Shown here: piece after piece, positions 53,648 to 63,281 of the stretch | Position numbering within the stretch: position 1 is the stretch's first letter | Layout of the letters: each line of letters opens with the position of its first letter | Assembly: GCF_042655385.1 (NCBI RefSeq) | Contig: NZ_JBHSMA010000005.1 | Span: forward strand, 248,001 to 312,000 | Direction of reading: 5' to 3' | DNA from: Larkinella bovis | Lineage (GTDB): Bacteria; Bacteroidota; Bacteroidia; Cytophagales; Spirosomataceae | DNA length: 64,000 nucleotides | Made by a program: the position numbers and the translations under genes | Notes under the pieces: model-generated | What the model saw: only the letters and a program-made list of their open reading frames with translations | Database searches by the model: none | What the model was told of the DNA's origin: nothing

Positions 53648-54730
53648 TTAGTCGCAGCCCTGGCCGGCAATGACGATTTGGGTATCATAAACCTGATACG
53701 TGGCCCCGATCGTCCGGCAAACGATGTCTAGCTTGGTAAAGAAAGGCTCGTTGCTCAGCGGAACGGTCAGGTAGCAATTTTTCAGAACGGTTTTGTCGTA
53801 CACGATCGGTAAGCCGTAGGTTTTTTCCAGCAGGCCAAAAACGTCCGAAATCGGGGTGTTATCAAAGTGGAAAACGGCGGGTTGCAATTCTTTTTGCAAC
53901 AAAACCGGGTTTTCGACCACCGAGCGGGTCAGGCGGTTTTCCTTTTCCGAAAAGGTTGCCTGCTGATTCGGTGTCAGTAACAGCTGTTCGGCGTTGCGGG
54001 CTTTCGGATCGGCTTCCTGCATGCGATATACCGCGACTTGCCCCGAGCGAACCCGCACCGAAACGTTGGCTCCGGCCGACCGAACCGTAAAACTGGTGCC
54101 GACAACGCGCGTAATGAGGCCGTTTGCATAGACTAGAAAAGGCTTTTTAGGGTTTTTGGTTACTTCGAAGAAGGCTTCCCCTGTCAGAAACACCTCGCGC
54201 GACGCTTCCTGATCGAATTGGGTTGAATAGCTGATCCGGCTGTTTTCCGACAGCGTAATCCGGCTGCCGTCGGGCAGGGTCACCGGCAGCACCGAAGCTT
54301 TTGAATTGACGATTTCCCGAAGGGGCACTGCCGACGCTTCCGTCAGTTTTTCGTATGAATAGGCCGCCGGTGCCGATTGCTGTTGCCAGATTCCCCAACT
54401 CACACCCACCAGCAGGATAATGGCGGCTGCGGCTTTCCACCAGCCGAGTCCGTAGGCCGGGCCGGAAAGAGGCTGTTCAAGCACCGGTTCCGTGGACTGC
54501 ATGACGCGGTTGATTTCCTGATTCAGTTCGTGTTCCGACAGCGAAGCGGGCTGATTTTGCCAGCTTTGAATAACCGCCTGGGCTTGTTCCAACTCGGCTT
54601 TTTTGTCCGGATAAGCCGCCGTTAAGTTCCGCCAGAAGCTCACCTGTTCGGGCGAACCCGACCGAACCCACTGCTGGAATTTTTCATCAAATAGAAAATC
54701 TTCAAGGTTGTAATCCTTATACTTCTTCAT
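53648..54730 (-). CDS. FecR-family anti-sigma regulator, module B
   Basis: The 360-residue protein has a cytoplasmic N-terminal sigma-binding domain, a membrane helix (LGWWKAAAAIILLVGVSWGI, near 92-112), a FecR periplasmic domain (LPVTLPDGSRITLSENSRIS, GEAFFEVTKNPKKPFLVYAN) and a C-terminal DUF4974 domain (ISDVFGLLEKTYGLPIVYD) that contacts the STN domain of the SusC protein. It ends with a Cys (GQGCD); the module C paralogue also has a near-terminal Cys. It is encoded 129 bases after the ECF sigma gene, in the same direction. It should keep that sigma factor inactive until the transporter is engaged. Confidence 0.92.
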   Translation of the reverse strand: MKKYKDYNLEDFLFDEKFQQWVRSGSPEQVSFWRNLTAAYPDKKAELEQAQAVIQSWQNQPASLSEHELNQEINRVMQSTEPVLEQPLSGPAYGLGWWKAAAAIILLVGVSWGIWQQQSAPAAYSYEKLTEASAVPLREIVNSKASVLPVTLPDGSRITLSENSRISYSTQFDQEASREVFLTGEAFFEVTKNPKKPFLVYANGLITRVVGTSFTVRSAGANVSVRVRSGQVAVYRMQEADPKARNAEQLLLTPNQQATFSEKENRLTRSVVENPVLLQKELQPAVFHFDNTPISDVFGLLEKTYGLPIVYDKTVLKNCYLTVPLSNEPFFTKLDIVCRTIGATYQVYDTQIVIAGQGCD

Positions 54731-54859
54731 GATAAAGCACAGTTTAGGCGGCTTTCTATGAGGATAGTCTTAAAAGATCTTCGAAATCATCAAAAAGTAC
54801 GAAAAAAAATAAGAAAAATCCGTAAGGGCCTGATTGCCAGGGATTAGGTGGCGTTGTCC

Positions 54860-55429
54860 TCAGAAAACCGTCCAGATAAAAAGGAGCAGATGCCAGTGTT
54901 CCCGAAACTGTTTCAGGCTTTGGTACAACAGATTGGCCACCGCCGGGCGGGAAATTCCCAGGATGTCGGCCACCTGTTCGTTGGAAAGGTTTTCGTAGAA
55001 TTTCAGATGCAGGATTTCGCGTTGTCGCTTAGAGAGTCGCCCGATGAGGTGTTGCACCCGGACCTGCTGTTCGCGGCTGGTTTCGTCCTGAATGATCAGG
55101 TTTTCGGCGTAATCGTCGGCTTCGAATTCCTGGTTATCCCCGTCGGACAGGCCCGACAGGTAGCCGGTTTTTTGCTTTTCTTTAAAGATCCGGTTTCGGA
55201 ACGCTTTAAAAAGGTACAATTTCAGATTTTCGGTCTCGTTCAGAAAAGCCCGGCGTTCCCATAAATTAACCAGCAGATCGTGCAAACAGTCTTTCAACTG
55301 GTCCCGGTCCTTCAGGAATTTGGTCCCGTATTCGAACAGTGGCTGGTAGTAGGTACGTAGCAAAGCCTCAAAGGCGCTGCGATCACCTTCCCGAAAAGCT
55401 TGCCATAGATGAATCTCCTGGTCGGTCAC
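54860..55429 (-). CDS. ECF RNA polymerase sigma factor, module B
   Basis: The 189-residue factor has region 2 (FEALLRTYYQPLFEYGTKFL, DCLHDLLVNLWERR) and region 4 (LSKRQREILHLKFYENLSNE, QVADILGISRPAVANLLYQS). A linker with many acidic residues lies between them. It is the first gene of module B and is divergent from the module C sigma factor gene across a gap that holds a pseudogene. It is expected to drive transcription of its own operon's SusC/SusD genes once the FecR protein releases it. A good -7 box lies 22 bases before the ATG. Confidence 0.92.
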   Translation of the reverse strand: MTDQEIHLWQAFREGDRSAFEALLRTYYQPLFEYGTKFLKDRDQLKDCLHDLLVNLWERRAFLNETENLKLYLFKAFRNRIFKEKQKTGYLSGLSDGDNQEFEADDYAENLIIQDETSREQQVRVQHLIGRLSKRQREILHLKFYENLSNEQVADILGISRPAVANLLYQSLKQFREHWHLLLFIWTVF

Positions 55430-55451
55430 GAGGTTGGATACAATGAATAGA

Positions 55452-55459
55452 CAAAGCTA
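55452..55459 (-). promoter_or_regulatory. probable -7 box of the module B sigma factor gene
   Basis: On the minus strand TAGCTTTG matches TAnnTTTG exactly, 22 bases upstream of the start codon. No good -33 box. Confidence 0.45.
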
Positions 55460-55685
55460 CCATCAGCCCAAATAAAGAAAAAATTTTACGGTTATAGTAA
55501 TAGTTTTTTCACATTTCATCCGGATTTTTGATCATTTGTTAACGATAGCAGAAGAAATACGGGTTTGGAAAACGATGCCCGGCCGACAAAATCGCTGCCT
55601 GGTGGCTGCCTGTAACTAAAGAGTGATTTACCTACGTCAGTAGATGGATAAACATTACCATCTTTCTTTTATCAAAAAATAACGC

Positions 55686-55810
55686 ATGCTGATCGACCGT
55701 CGTCAATTTTGAAGACCACCGCCCTGGCTGGACTCAGTGGGTTGGCCTTCCGGCCGACCACGGGAAAACCGCTCGAGGTTCCGGTTCGGGCGCTGAGATT
55801 AACCAATTAG
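55686..55810 (+). pseudogene. frameshifted relic of a Tat-exported protein
   Basis: The ATG at 55686 opens MLIDRRQF and then a TGA. Supplying one missing T after position 55709 would continue with LKTTALAGLSGLAFRPTT, a typical twin-arginine signal, and GKPLEVPVRALRLT before a second stop at 55808-55810. The body of the gene is absent. It lies in the 511-base gap between the divergent module B and C sigma genes and is the remnant of an exported protein, perhaps a glycan-active enzyme as at 37192, which has a similar signal. A single-base reading error is possible but would not restore the missing body. Confidence 0.7.
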
Positions 55811-55892
55811 TAGTACCTTCGAAGAACGAACCAAACCGTAGTGCTTCGACTAACCGAAGGCGGATACTATTCAGTGCGCATCCCATTTTCGT

Positions 55893-55900
55893 TAAATTTG
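55893..55900 (+). promoter_or_regulatory. probable -7 box of the module C sigma factor gene
   Basis: TAAATTTG matches TAnnTTTG exactly, 40 bases before the ATG at 55941. The stretch between it and the pseudogene holds nothing else that I recognise. Confidence 0.45.
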
Positions 55901-55940
55901 TCGAGCCTTTATACTTGTACTCAAAATTTTGATCCTTTAT

Positions 55941-56549
55941 ATGCCTTCCATGAGTTCTGTCAACAAGTACAATGAGATCGCCCTTTGGGAGTCTCTGGGA
56001 AGAGGAGATCAAAAGGCATTTGAAATGCTTTATCAGCATTATTTTAAAATACTGGTCAACTATGGCTCACGATTTACATCGGACCCGCTTTTGCTGGAAG
56101 ATGCTATTCAGGATCTGTTTACGTATCTCTGGCATCGGAAAGTTCAATTTGCCTCTCTGAAAGAGCCTAAATTCTATTTACTACGGGCGCTGCGCAATCA
56201 ACTAAGCCGAAATTTCCGGAACGATCTATTTGATGATGCTGAAGATATCGATGATTTTCTGGATTACTTAGTCTCGCTTTCTGATGAACAGCAGGCTGTC
56301 GAACAGGAAACGCTCCTGGATCGTTCCCGCCAAATACAGGCTGCGATTTCCCGATTAAGTCCCCGGCAGCAGGAAGCCATCAATCTCCGTTTTTATCATG
56401 GGATGAGTCTGGATCAGGCCGCCGAGCTGATGGGTGTTACCAAACAGGTCGTCAGTAACCTTCTCTTCAAAGCGTATTCGATGTTACGACTAACGTTAAA
56501 AGGAATCTTTTCTCTGGGGCTTCCATTTCTGCATTCACTGACTCAGTAA
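55941..56549 (+). CDS. ECF RNA polymerase sigma factor, module C
   Basis: The 202-residue factor has region 2 (FEMLYQHYFKILVNYGSRFT, EDAIQDLFTYLWHRK) and region 4 (LSPRQQEAINLRFYHGMSLD, QAAELMGVTKQVVSNLLFKA). I use the ATG at 55941 because a TTG start four codons earlier is unlikely; a second ATG at 55950 is possible. It belongs with the FecR gene 198 bases downstream and the SusC/SusD pair. It resembles the sigma factors of modules A and B in length and organisation, so the three modules are parallel versions of the same signalling design with different substrates. Confidence 0.9.
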   Translation: MPSMSSVNKYNEIALWESLGRGDQKAFEMLYQHYFKILVNYGSRFTSDPLLLEDAIQDLFTYLWHRKVQFASLKEPKFYLLRALRNQLSRNFRNDLFDDAEDIDDFLDYLVSLSDEQQAVEQETLLDRSRQIQAAISRLSPRQQEAINLRFYHGMSLDQAAELMGVTKQVVSNLLFKAYSMLRLTLKGIFSLGLPFLHSLTQ

Positions 56550-56747
56550 TACCCATTTCAAATCGGAGAACGGATCTGAGTGCTTTGAAAGCAGGCTTTC
56601 TGGATGTAGGCTTTACGTTCAGAACGTTATCGCCATTTTCTTGCCTTTTAGAAGGCATTGCTCAAAAAAAGAAAAAATATTTCAAGTCCACTGGTTAATT
56701 TTTTCAAAAACGTGACTGTGTATAGTAGAAGGGCCAAATAGGTTGAT

Positions 56748-57824
56748 ATGCTGTACAATGATTTTACCTTGCAGGATTTGCTAAACGACGATTCGTTTAT
56801 CCGGTGGGCAGTGCACAACGAGCAGGATGATTACTGGCAGCAGGTGATGGCGGCCCATCCGACCAAGCAAGCGCTAATCAGGCAGGCGATTCAACTTATT
56901 CAAGAACTGCAACAGGCTGAGGAGAACCGGACCTTACCCGTCAATGAAGAGCAAACCTGGAAACGAATCCGTGAAAATACGATTGATGCGGATCTGCATT
57001 TCGGATTGCCTAAGAAACGATATTGGCTCAAAGCCTTGGGGGCAGGCATGGCAGCGGCATTGGTTACAGGATGGCTATGGGTTGGTTTCGCTACATCAAA
57101 GACGACGTACACCAAGCTAGTAGCCAAAGCCTCCGAAAAAAATACCCTCATCGAAAAGGTGAATTTCAACGACACACCGCTGAAAATCATTCTGGAAGAT
57201 AGCAGCATTGTCTACCTGAAAAAAAATAGCCGGTTTAGCTATCCGGCGCACTTTACGGCCAAAGCGCGGGAAACCTTTTTAAGTGGAGAGGCATTTTTCC
57301 AAATTACCCACAATCCTAAAAAACCATTCTACGTCTATTCCAATGAACTGGTGACCAAAGTGTTGGGGACGAGTTTTGACATCAAAGCCTTTGATAATGA
57401 AGAACAAGTTCAAGTGAAAGTACGGACAGGGCGGGTATCCGTCTACAATCAAAAACCGATACGCTTAGTAAGCGAAGAAAGCCAGTCTCTCATTCTGTTT
57501 CCCAATCAGCAGGTTATCTTTAACAGAGAGACGGAACGTCTTTCGAAGCACCTGGTGGCCGACCCCCTGCCCATTCAGTCGGTAGCCGCAGGTGAAAAGC
57601 GGTATTTTGAGGACGTACCGGCGGCAACGGTGTTGCAGGCCCTGGAGAAGCGCTACGGTGTACGCATTTTGTATGATGAGGAGCTGCTCTCAAAATGCAT
57701 TATTACAACCACCCTGAGGATGCAGCCACTAACCGACCAACTGGAGGTAATTTGTCAAACGATTGGGGCTACCTATAAAGAAATGGATGCCCAGTTCGTC
57801 ATTGAGTCTGCGGGTTGCCAGTAA
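56748..57824 (+). CDS. FecR-family anti-sigma regulator, module C
   Basis: The 358-residue protein has the usual FecR layout: cytoplasmic sigma-binding part (DFTLQDLLNDDSFIRWAVHN), one membrane helix (LKALGAGMAAALVTGWLWVG, near 89-110), periplasmic FecR domain (LKIILEDSSIVYLKKNSRFS, SGEAFFQITHNPKKPFYVYS) and a C-terminal DUF4974 domain (VLQALEKRYGVRILYDEEL). It should inhibit the module C sigma factor until the SusC STN domain signals. The SusC gene begins 167 bases downstream. The C-terminus ends AGCQ, with a Cys at a place like that in module B. Confidence 0.9.
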   Translation: MLYNDFTLQDLLNDDSFIRWAVHNEQDDYWQQVMAAHPTKQALIRQAIQLIQELQQAEENRTLPVNEEQTWKRIRENTIDADLHFGLPKKRYWLKALGAGMAAALVTGWLWVGFATSKTTYTKLVAKASEKNTLIEKVNFNDTPLKIILEDSSIVYLKKNSRFSYPAHFTAKARETFLSGEAFFQITHNPKKPFYVYSNELVTKVLGTSFDIKAFDNEEQVQVKVRTGRVSVYNQKPIRLVSEESQSLILFPNQQVIFNRETERLSKHLVADPLPIQSVAAGEKRYFEDVPAATVLQALEKRYGVRILYDEELLSKCIITTTLRMQPLTDQLEVICQTIGATYKEMDAQFVIESAGCQ

Positions 57825-57991
57825 TTACTCTCGATCTCATTAAATCCTAACCCTTAACACGCATGCTTTAAAGTCGATAAACCCAATTATAAAAAGAGAA
57901 GAAGGGGGCACCTCTTTTCCCGAACCCACCTGGCACTGGCTTAGTGCCGGAAGAAATTGATTTGTCTGATAAAAACAAAACAGTCAAAAGT

Positions 57992-60900
57992 ATGTCAAAA
58001 GCTTTTACTAAAAAAAAGGGTTTCACACTCATGAAAATCATCTTTGCTCAACTCATTCTTGTGGTGTTGCTAATCGGTAATACGTTAGCTTACCCCACTG
58101 CTGCCCAGGAGTTGCTCAAGGAGCGGGTTAATTTAACGCTGAAAAACAGCAATCTCCGCTCCTTTCTGCACAGCCTCGAAAAGCAGGTGGATGTCGTGTT
58201 TTCGTACCAGAAAGGCGTTATTGAATCGAACGAAAAACTGAATCTAACGATCCAAAACGAAACGATCGATAATGTCCTGAAACAGGTGTTGGTACCCAGA
58301 CGTATATACTATAGGGTTCTCAACAATAACCAGATTATTTTGACCCGTGCAGGCGATCCCCAAAACGACCAGGGCAAGCTGGAATCGAACCCCAGCAGCC
58401 CGGCCCGGTTTCCGGAACTAGAAGAAAATGTTCGGACGGTAACCGGCTATGTGAAGGATGAGAAAGGCGAAGCGTTACCCGGTGTAAGCATTGTTGTGAA
58501 AGGGACGCAACAGGGCACGGTCACCGATGCCAACGGCGCTTTTTCCATGACAATCCAGAATGAGAATACGGTTTTAGTGTTTTCTTTTGTGGGCTATATT
58601 TCTCAGGAAGTGACTGTAGGAAACCGAGAATCGTTAGAAATAGCGCTGAAAGTTGGCGAAAAAGTACTGGAGGAAGTGGTGGTAATGGGGTACGGTTCCA
58701 TGAAAAAAAGAGATATCCTGGGGTCGGTAGCTACGATAAAATCGGACGACCTTCAGAAACTCACCCCCACATCCATGGATGCAGCACTACAGGGAATGGC
58801 ATCGGGGGTTATGGTGACCTCGTCGGGTGTGCCCGGAGCTCCCGTGCAGGTGAAAATCCGCGGTATCAATTCCATCTCATCAAATACGGACCCACTGTGG
58901 ATTGTCGATGGAATACCCATTGTGACGGGATCGATTGGCTCGGATTTCAACGGATCTACTAATCAGAATGTTTTATCGATGATTGATCCGTCGGATATTG
59001 AGTCGATGCAAGTACTTAAGGATGCTGCGGCCACTTCCATCTACGGCTCACGGGGTTCCAACGGGGTCATTGTCGTTACGACCAAGAGCGGAAAAGCCGG
59101 AAAAAGCACTTTTGACGTGGATGTTCGGACGGGCGTCAGCAACTGGACGAATACAAATGTCGGTATTGCCTCAGGCCGGGAGTTTGTCGAGATCATGGAT
59201 CTAGTGCGGGCAAACAGCCGGTTATCGGGAGTGTATGAGCCCGTTCAGAGCCTCGGTCAGCTTGATACGTACCAGGCCAGTATGACAAGGGAAGATGCCA
59301 TGAACACAAACACCCGGTGGGCTGACCAGATCAGTCGCCTGGGAAGTTATTCCGACGTGCGGATATCGGCAAGCAATGGTTCGGAAAAGACCAACTCATA
59401 CCTGTCGCTGAATTACCGGAAAGACAACAGCAATCTCAAGTTCGGCGATATGCAAACCCTTTCCGGTAACTTCAATATCAAGCATAAGGTGTTCAATACC
59501 TTGTCCTTAGGGTACAGAATGCTGGCTTCCTACACGGATAATAACCGTATCAGCTCAGGCGACGGGAAGCAGGGGGCCGGGGGCTGGGGACAAATAAACT
59601 CCAATGCACTTCCCTGGTATAAAGTATACGACCCCAACGGGGTCAATGGATACTGGAACCCGCAATCGATGGTTAATCCGCTTGCCAGCATGGATCCAAA
59701 GCATTCGGAGAACAACCTGAAAGCCCTGAACCTGCTGACAGGACTGACCGCCGATTTGCAGCTGCCGCTCAAGGGCCTTTCCCTGCATGGCGATTTGGGA
59801 ATGAACTACATCAATAGCCACGCACTATCGTGGATTAGTGAAAAGGTCCGCATTTTGGGAAGCCGCGCGCAGGAAGGCAAGATTACGTCTTCAACCTTGA
59901 ACTATAACACCTATTTTAATTATGATGCTTCTTTCCAGGAACACAATTTGAATCTGGTGGCCGGAGCGGAAGGCACTCGTTCGCGCGCTCATATGACAAA
60001 CCTAACGGGGATCGGATTGGTCGGCCCCTTTCATGAGATCGGCACGCCCGCTACACTTTCTGGCACTAGCGGCCTGGATGACGAGATGTATTTGATGGGT
60101 TTTTTCGGGAGAGCCAATTATAATTTTAAGGGAAAGTACTACGCCGGGTTCAGCATGCGACGCGACGGAATTTCCAAATTCATTAACGAAAACCGTTGGG
60201 CTACTTTCCTGTCAGGATCGCTTGGCTGGGTGATCTCAGAGGAAAAGTTCTTTTCTATTGAGGCCATCAATTTTTTGAAATTAAGGGGGAGTTATGGGCA
60301 GACCGGTAACACCAATATCCCAACGGGTATCACGGCAGATATTTGGAATAACCGGACCGGGGAGGGGACGCTGCAATTGTCCAACTCCAAGATGCTTACG
60401 AACATAGGCAACCGGAATATCAAATGGGAAACGACCAGCACGATTGACTTTGGTTTCGACTTCGGACTCTTCCAAAACAAGATCAACGGCTCGGTAGCCT
60501 GGTATACCAAAAATGTCAGCGATATGCTGCTTAAAGCTGCCGTCCCGCTGTCAGCAGGGATACAGCAAAGTAATTCGATCTGGCAGAATATCGGGGACAT
60601 GAAAAACTATGGATTGGAGTTCGATATTGATGCTGTGCTTATTTCCAAAAAGGACTTTCAATGGAAAGTTGGCGGCAATATCGCTACCAACCGGAATAAG
60701 GTATTGGCACTGACCCCCGAATTGGATAAGACGGGAGCGGGCATTCTCCCCGCCGAAACCGTACGCGAAATCATCAAAACAGGTCTTCCGTTAGGCAACT
60801 GGTATATGGCCGACTATGCGGGGGTGGATCCCCAAAAGGGCATTCCCATGATTTATGGAATTGAAACCCTGGCCGACGGCTCTACCCGCCGTTCAGGAGC

Positions 60901-61522
60901 AATCATCCCAGCTACCACGACCAATCAATCCGCTAACAGAATGATTCTCGACGGAAAAACATCCATTCCGAAGATTACCGGCGGGTTCAACACCAAGATT
61001 ACCTATAAGGAATTTAATCTGGGCATGTATTGGAATTTCGCAGCGGGTCATTACATCTATAACAGGCTGAGACAAAGTCTGATGACCCCCAATACCGGAT
61101 TGTTGACGCTTTCAAAGGAAATACTGACCGACACCTGGAGAAAACCCGGGGATATTACCAAATATCCTATGACCACCTATGGCAATAGCTATTATTATGA
61201 CAGCCAGGGGAATCCCTCCAATGTCCAGGTGCAGTATGGCAGCGAGAATATCACGCCCAATTCACTCTATTTGGAAAAAGGAGATTATGTGCGATTGAAA
61301 AACCTTCAGTTTGGTTACAACATCCCGACCAAATTTGCCGAAGGAAAGCGACTAAAAGGCCTCTACGTTTATATGAGCGGGACCAATTTGCTTACGTTCA
61401 CCAAGTTCTCGGGCTATGATCCGGAGGTGATGATCAATGATGGCTCCATAAGCAGTGTCGTATTTGCTCTTGAGATGCCCCAGTCCAGAGTTTTCTCTGT
61501 TGGTGTCAGCGCTAAATTTTAA
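57992..61522 (+). CDS. SusC/RagA-family transporter with STN domain, module C
   Basis: The 1176-residue protein has a signal peptide after a basic N-terminus (MSKAFTKKKGFTLMKIIFAQ, then the cut near AQELL), an STN domain (LRSFLHSLEKQVDVVFSYQK), a carboxypeptidase-regulatory-like domain (VTGYVKDEKGEALPGVSIVV), the SusC box VVVMGYGSMKKRDILGSV with one Val-to-Met change, a plug with AATSIYGSRGSNGVIVVTTK, and a barrel ending in Phe. I chose the ATG at 57992 over the GTG at 57944 because it gives a normal signal peptide. It should work with the SusD protein encoded 21 bases later and signal to the FecR protein. Ligand unknown. Confidence 0.92.
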   Translation: MSKAFTKKKGFTLMKIIFAQLILVVLLIGNTLAYPTAAQELLKERVNLTLKNSNLRSFLHSLEKQVDVVFSYQKGVIESNEKLNLTIQNETIDNVLKQVLVPRRIYYRVLNNNQIILTRAGDPQNDQGKLESNPSSPARFPELEENVRTVTGYVKDEKGEALPGVSIVVKGTQQGTVTDANGAFSMTIQNENTVLVFSFVGYISQEVTVGNRESLEIALKVGEKVLEEVVVMGYGSMKKRDILGSVATIKSDDLQKLTPTSMDAALQGMASGVMVTSSGVPGAPVQVKIRGINSISSNTDPLWIVDGIPIVTGSIGSDFNGSTNQNVLSMIDPSDIESMQVLKDAAATSIYGSRGSNGVIVVTTKSGKAGKSTFDVDVRTGVSNWTNTNVGIASGREFVEIMDLVRANSRLSGVYEPVQSLGQLDTYQASMTREDAMNTNTRWADQISRLGSYSDVRISASNGSEKTNSYLSLNYRKDNSNLKFGDMQTLSGNFNIKHKVFNTLSLGYRMLASYTDNNRISSGDGKQGAGGWGQINSNALPWYKVYDPNGVNGYWNPQSMVNPLASMDPKHSENNLKALNLLTGLTADLQLPLKGLSLHGDLGMNYINSHALSWISEKVRILGSRAQEGKITSSTLNYNTYFNYDASFQEHNLNLVAGAEGTRSRAHMTNLTGIGLVGPFHEIGTPATLSGTSGLDDEMYLMGFFGRANYNFKGKYYAGFSMRRDGISKFINENRWATFLSGSLGWVISEEKFFSIEAINFLKLRGSYGQTGNTNIPTGITADIWNNRTGEGTLQLSNSKMLTNIGNRNIKWETTSTIDFGFDFGLFQNKINGSVAWYTKNVSDMLLKAAVPLSAGIQQSNSIWQNIGDMKNYGLEFDIDAVLISKKDFQWKVGGNIATNRNKVLALTPELDKTGAGILPAETVREIIKTGLPLGNWYMADYAGVDPQKGIPMIYGIETLADGSTRRSGAIIPATTTNQSANRMILDGKTSIPKITGGFNTKITYKEFNLGMYWNFAAGHYIYNRLRQSLMTPNTGLLTLSKEILTDTWRKPGDITKYPMTTYGNSYYYDSQGNPSNVQVQYGSENITPNSLYLEKGDYVRLKNLQFGYNIPTKFAEGKRLKGLYVYMSGTNLLTFTKFSGYDPEVMINDGSISSVVFALEMPQSRVFSVGVSAKF

Positions 61523-61543
61523 CCTATTATCTCCGGAAAAATC

Positions 61544-63118
61544 ATGAAAATATATAACAAGATTATCAGGACCTGTTGTCTCCTTTTTGCCATATTTTCG
61601 ATAAGCTCCTGTGAAAAATATTTCGAACTGGAAAGACCTATTCAGTTCCCCTGGCAAAATGCAACCGAACTGGAACTGGCGGTCCGGGAAGGATACCTTC
61701 ATTTGTCAAACGACCCCTGGTTCAACCCGATGGGCTCGTTGTCGATGATTGATTTCGGGCAGTCGGATATTGCCCGTTTGTTGCCCGAGGCCATTCAGGG
61801 TAATAATTATGCGACGCAATATTATAATCGAACCTACGCAACCGCGCCGTCGGATAAGGAAGTGGCTGAAACTTTCAAATTTCTGTATTACATCATCACC
61901 AATAACAATGCGGCTTTGCAGATGCTGAACGACGCGGAAAGGGACGGAAAGGATCCTTTTGAGGGAATGGTGAATGCCGACCGGGAGCGCGTGAAACGCT
62001 ATAAAGGGGAGTTGTATTTTATGCGTGCGGTCGCCTACTGGTACCTTGCCAGGATATATGCTCCTCCTTTCAATCCAAACGGCAGCAATGAGAGCCGCCA
62101 TTTCGTCTTACGGACAGACTACGTCCGGACCGCGGAAGAATTGAAAAATCCTAAATTAGGGAGTGTTGCCGAAGTATGGGCCCAAATCCAGAGCGATCTT
62201 GAAAAAGCAAAGGATTTACTGCCAGAAAGCTATGTCACAACAGAAACCCAGCCAAAAGGGCGTGCCAACAAGTTTGCGGCCTCGGGCATGTTAAGCAGGG
62301 TATACTTTATCACCGGTCAACACGCAAAGGCCAAAGCCGAATGCGACTTTATACTGGCAAGTTCCCTGTACAACCTTTCCGAAGATCCGATTACCGCCTT
62401 TAACCGTACCGGCGCGCAGGATGCCAAAGAGGTAATTTGGGAAACGGCCTACGTGAGCCCGAGTACCCGGTTTGACAGGACGCCGGGGATCTATGGCAAA
62501 AACCTGTATAACAACAATAACAGGGGCGGTGATTATTCCACCTACACGTTATCCTACTCCGCTTTGAAAGAAGTCGGATGGATGGCTGACGGACTGAAGG
62601 GGAATTTCGCCGAAGTTCCCGACGCGAAAAAAGACAAGCGTTACACGCAGCTCTACAAGCGTTATGAGCAATATGGTGTCCCGGGTGGCGACCCCAATGC
62701 AACCTGTAAGGTGGCCCGGCCCGAGGTATGGATCGACAAATATTTCCGCTCGTCGAATGGTCGCTATTCCAACCGTCCCATGATTCGTCTGGCTGAAGTC
62801 TACCTTACCCGTTCCATTCTCCGCTTTACCAGTGGAGATGTGCAAGGGGCCGCACAGGACCTGAATGTGGTCAGAAAGCGTGCAGGGCTGGAAGATATTA
62901 CGGCCGCCAAAATTACAGCCAATGATATTCACAACGAGCGCATCAAGGAAATGGCCAGCGAGCACGGCGACCGCAATTATTATCTCATCGGCTTGCGCTT
63001 GCCATTGGGGATAGGCGACCGGGATCCGGCCCGTTTCTCCCCTGTCAATCCGCCTTATTCCAATTATTATTGGCCTGTACCGCTCGTTGAACAGCAACAA
63101 AACGCATCCTACCAATAA
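61544..63118 (+). CDS. SusD/RagB-family lipoprotein, module C
   Basis: The 524-residue product has a lipoprotein signal (FAIFSISSC, Cys near residue 23) followed by EKYFELERPIQFPW. The TPR-like region YKGELYFMRAVAYWYLARIY and a C-terminal block ENIKEMASEHGDRNYYLIG-like (read here as HNERIKEMASEHGDRNYYL) are typical of more divergent SusD proteins. It is the surface substrate-binding partner of the SusC protein upstream. After the stop, two hairpins lie within 100 bases: TACCCGC-GTT-GCGGGTA (63134-63150) and GCGCAACTG/CAGTTGCGC (63187-63210). The second lies just before the metallophosphoesterase leader. Confidence 0.88.
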   Translation: MKIYNKIIRTCCLLFAIFSISSCEKYFELERPIQFPWQNATELELAVREGYLHLSNDPWFNPMGSLSMIDFGQSDIARLLPEAIQGNNYATQYYNRTYATAPSDKEVAETFKFLYYIITNNNAALQMLNDAERDGKDPFEGMVNADRERVKRYKGELYFMRAVAYWYLARIYAPPFNPNGSNESRHFVLRTDYVRTAEELKNPKLGSVAEVWAQIQSDLEKAKDLLPESYVTTETQPKGRANKFAASGMLSRVYFITGQHAKAKAECDFILASSLYNLSEDPITAFNRTGAQDAKEVIWETAYVSPSTRFDRTPGIYGKNLYNNNNRGGDYSTYTLSYSALKEVGWMADGLKGNFAEVPDAKKDKRYTQLYKRYEQYGVPGGDPNATCKVARPEVWIDKYFRSSNGRYSNRPMIRLAEVYLTRSILRFTSGDVQGAAQDLNVVRKRAGLEDITAAKITANDIHNERIKEMASEHGDRNYYLIGLRLPLGIGDRDPARFSPVNPPYSNYYWPVPLVEQQQNASYQ

Positions 63119-63133
63119 AAACCTGCTTTAAAA

Positions 63134-63210
63134 TACCCGCGTTGCGGGTAAAACGACGGGCTTCCAACTCACTGGATCAAAAAGAAGCGCAACTGACCAG
63201 TCAGTTGCGC
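63134..63210 (+). terminator. two hairpins between module C SusD and the phosphoesterase gene
   Basis: TACCCGC-GTT-GCGGGTA (63134-63150) and GCGCAACTG-6 bases-CAGTTGCGC (63187-63210) are perfect stems. Neither has a strong T-run, so they may attenuate or protect mRNA rather than fully terminate. Confidence 0.4.
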
Positions 63211-63281
63211 TATCCATTCAATCAACCTTCAGCCATGAAGCTAGCACGAACTCTTCAGCAGGTTTAACTATTCCTAACCCA

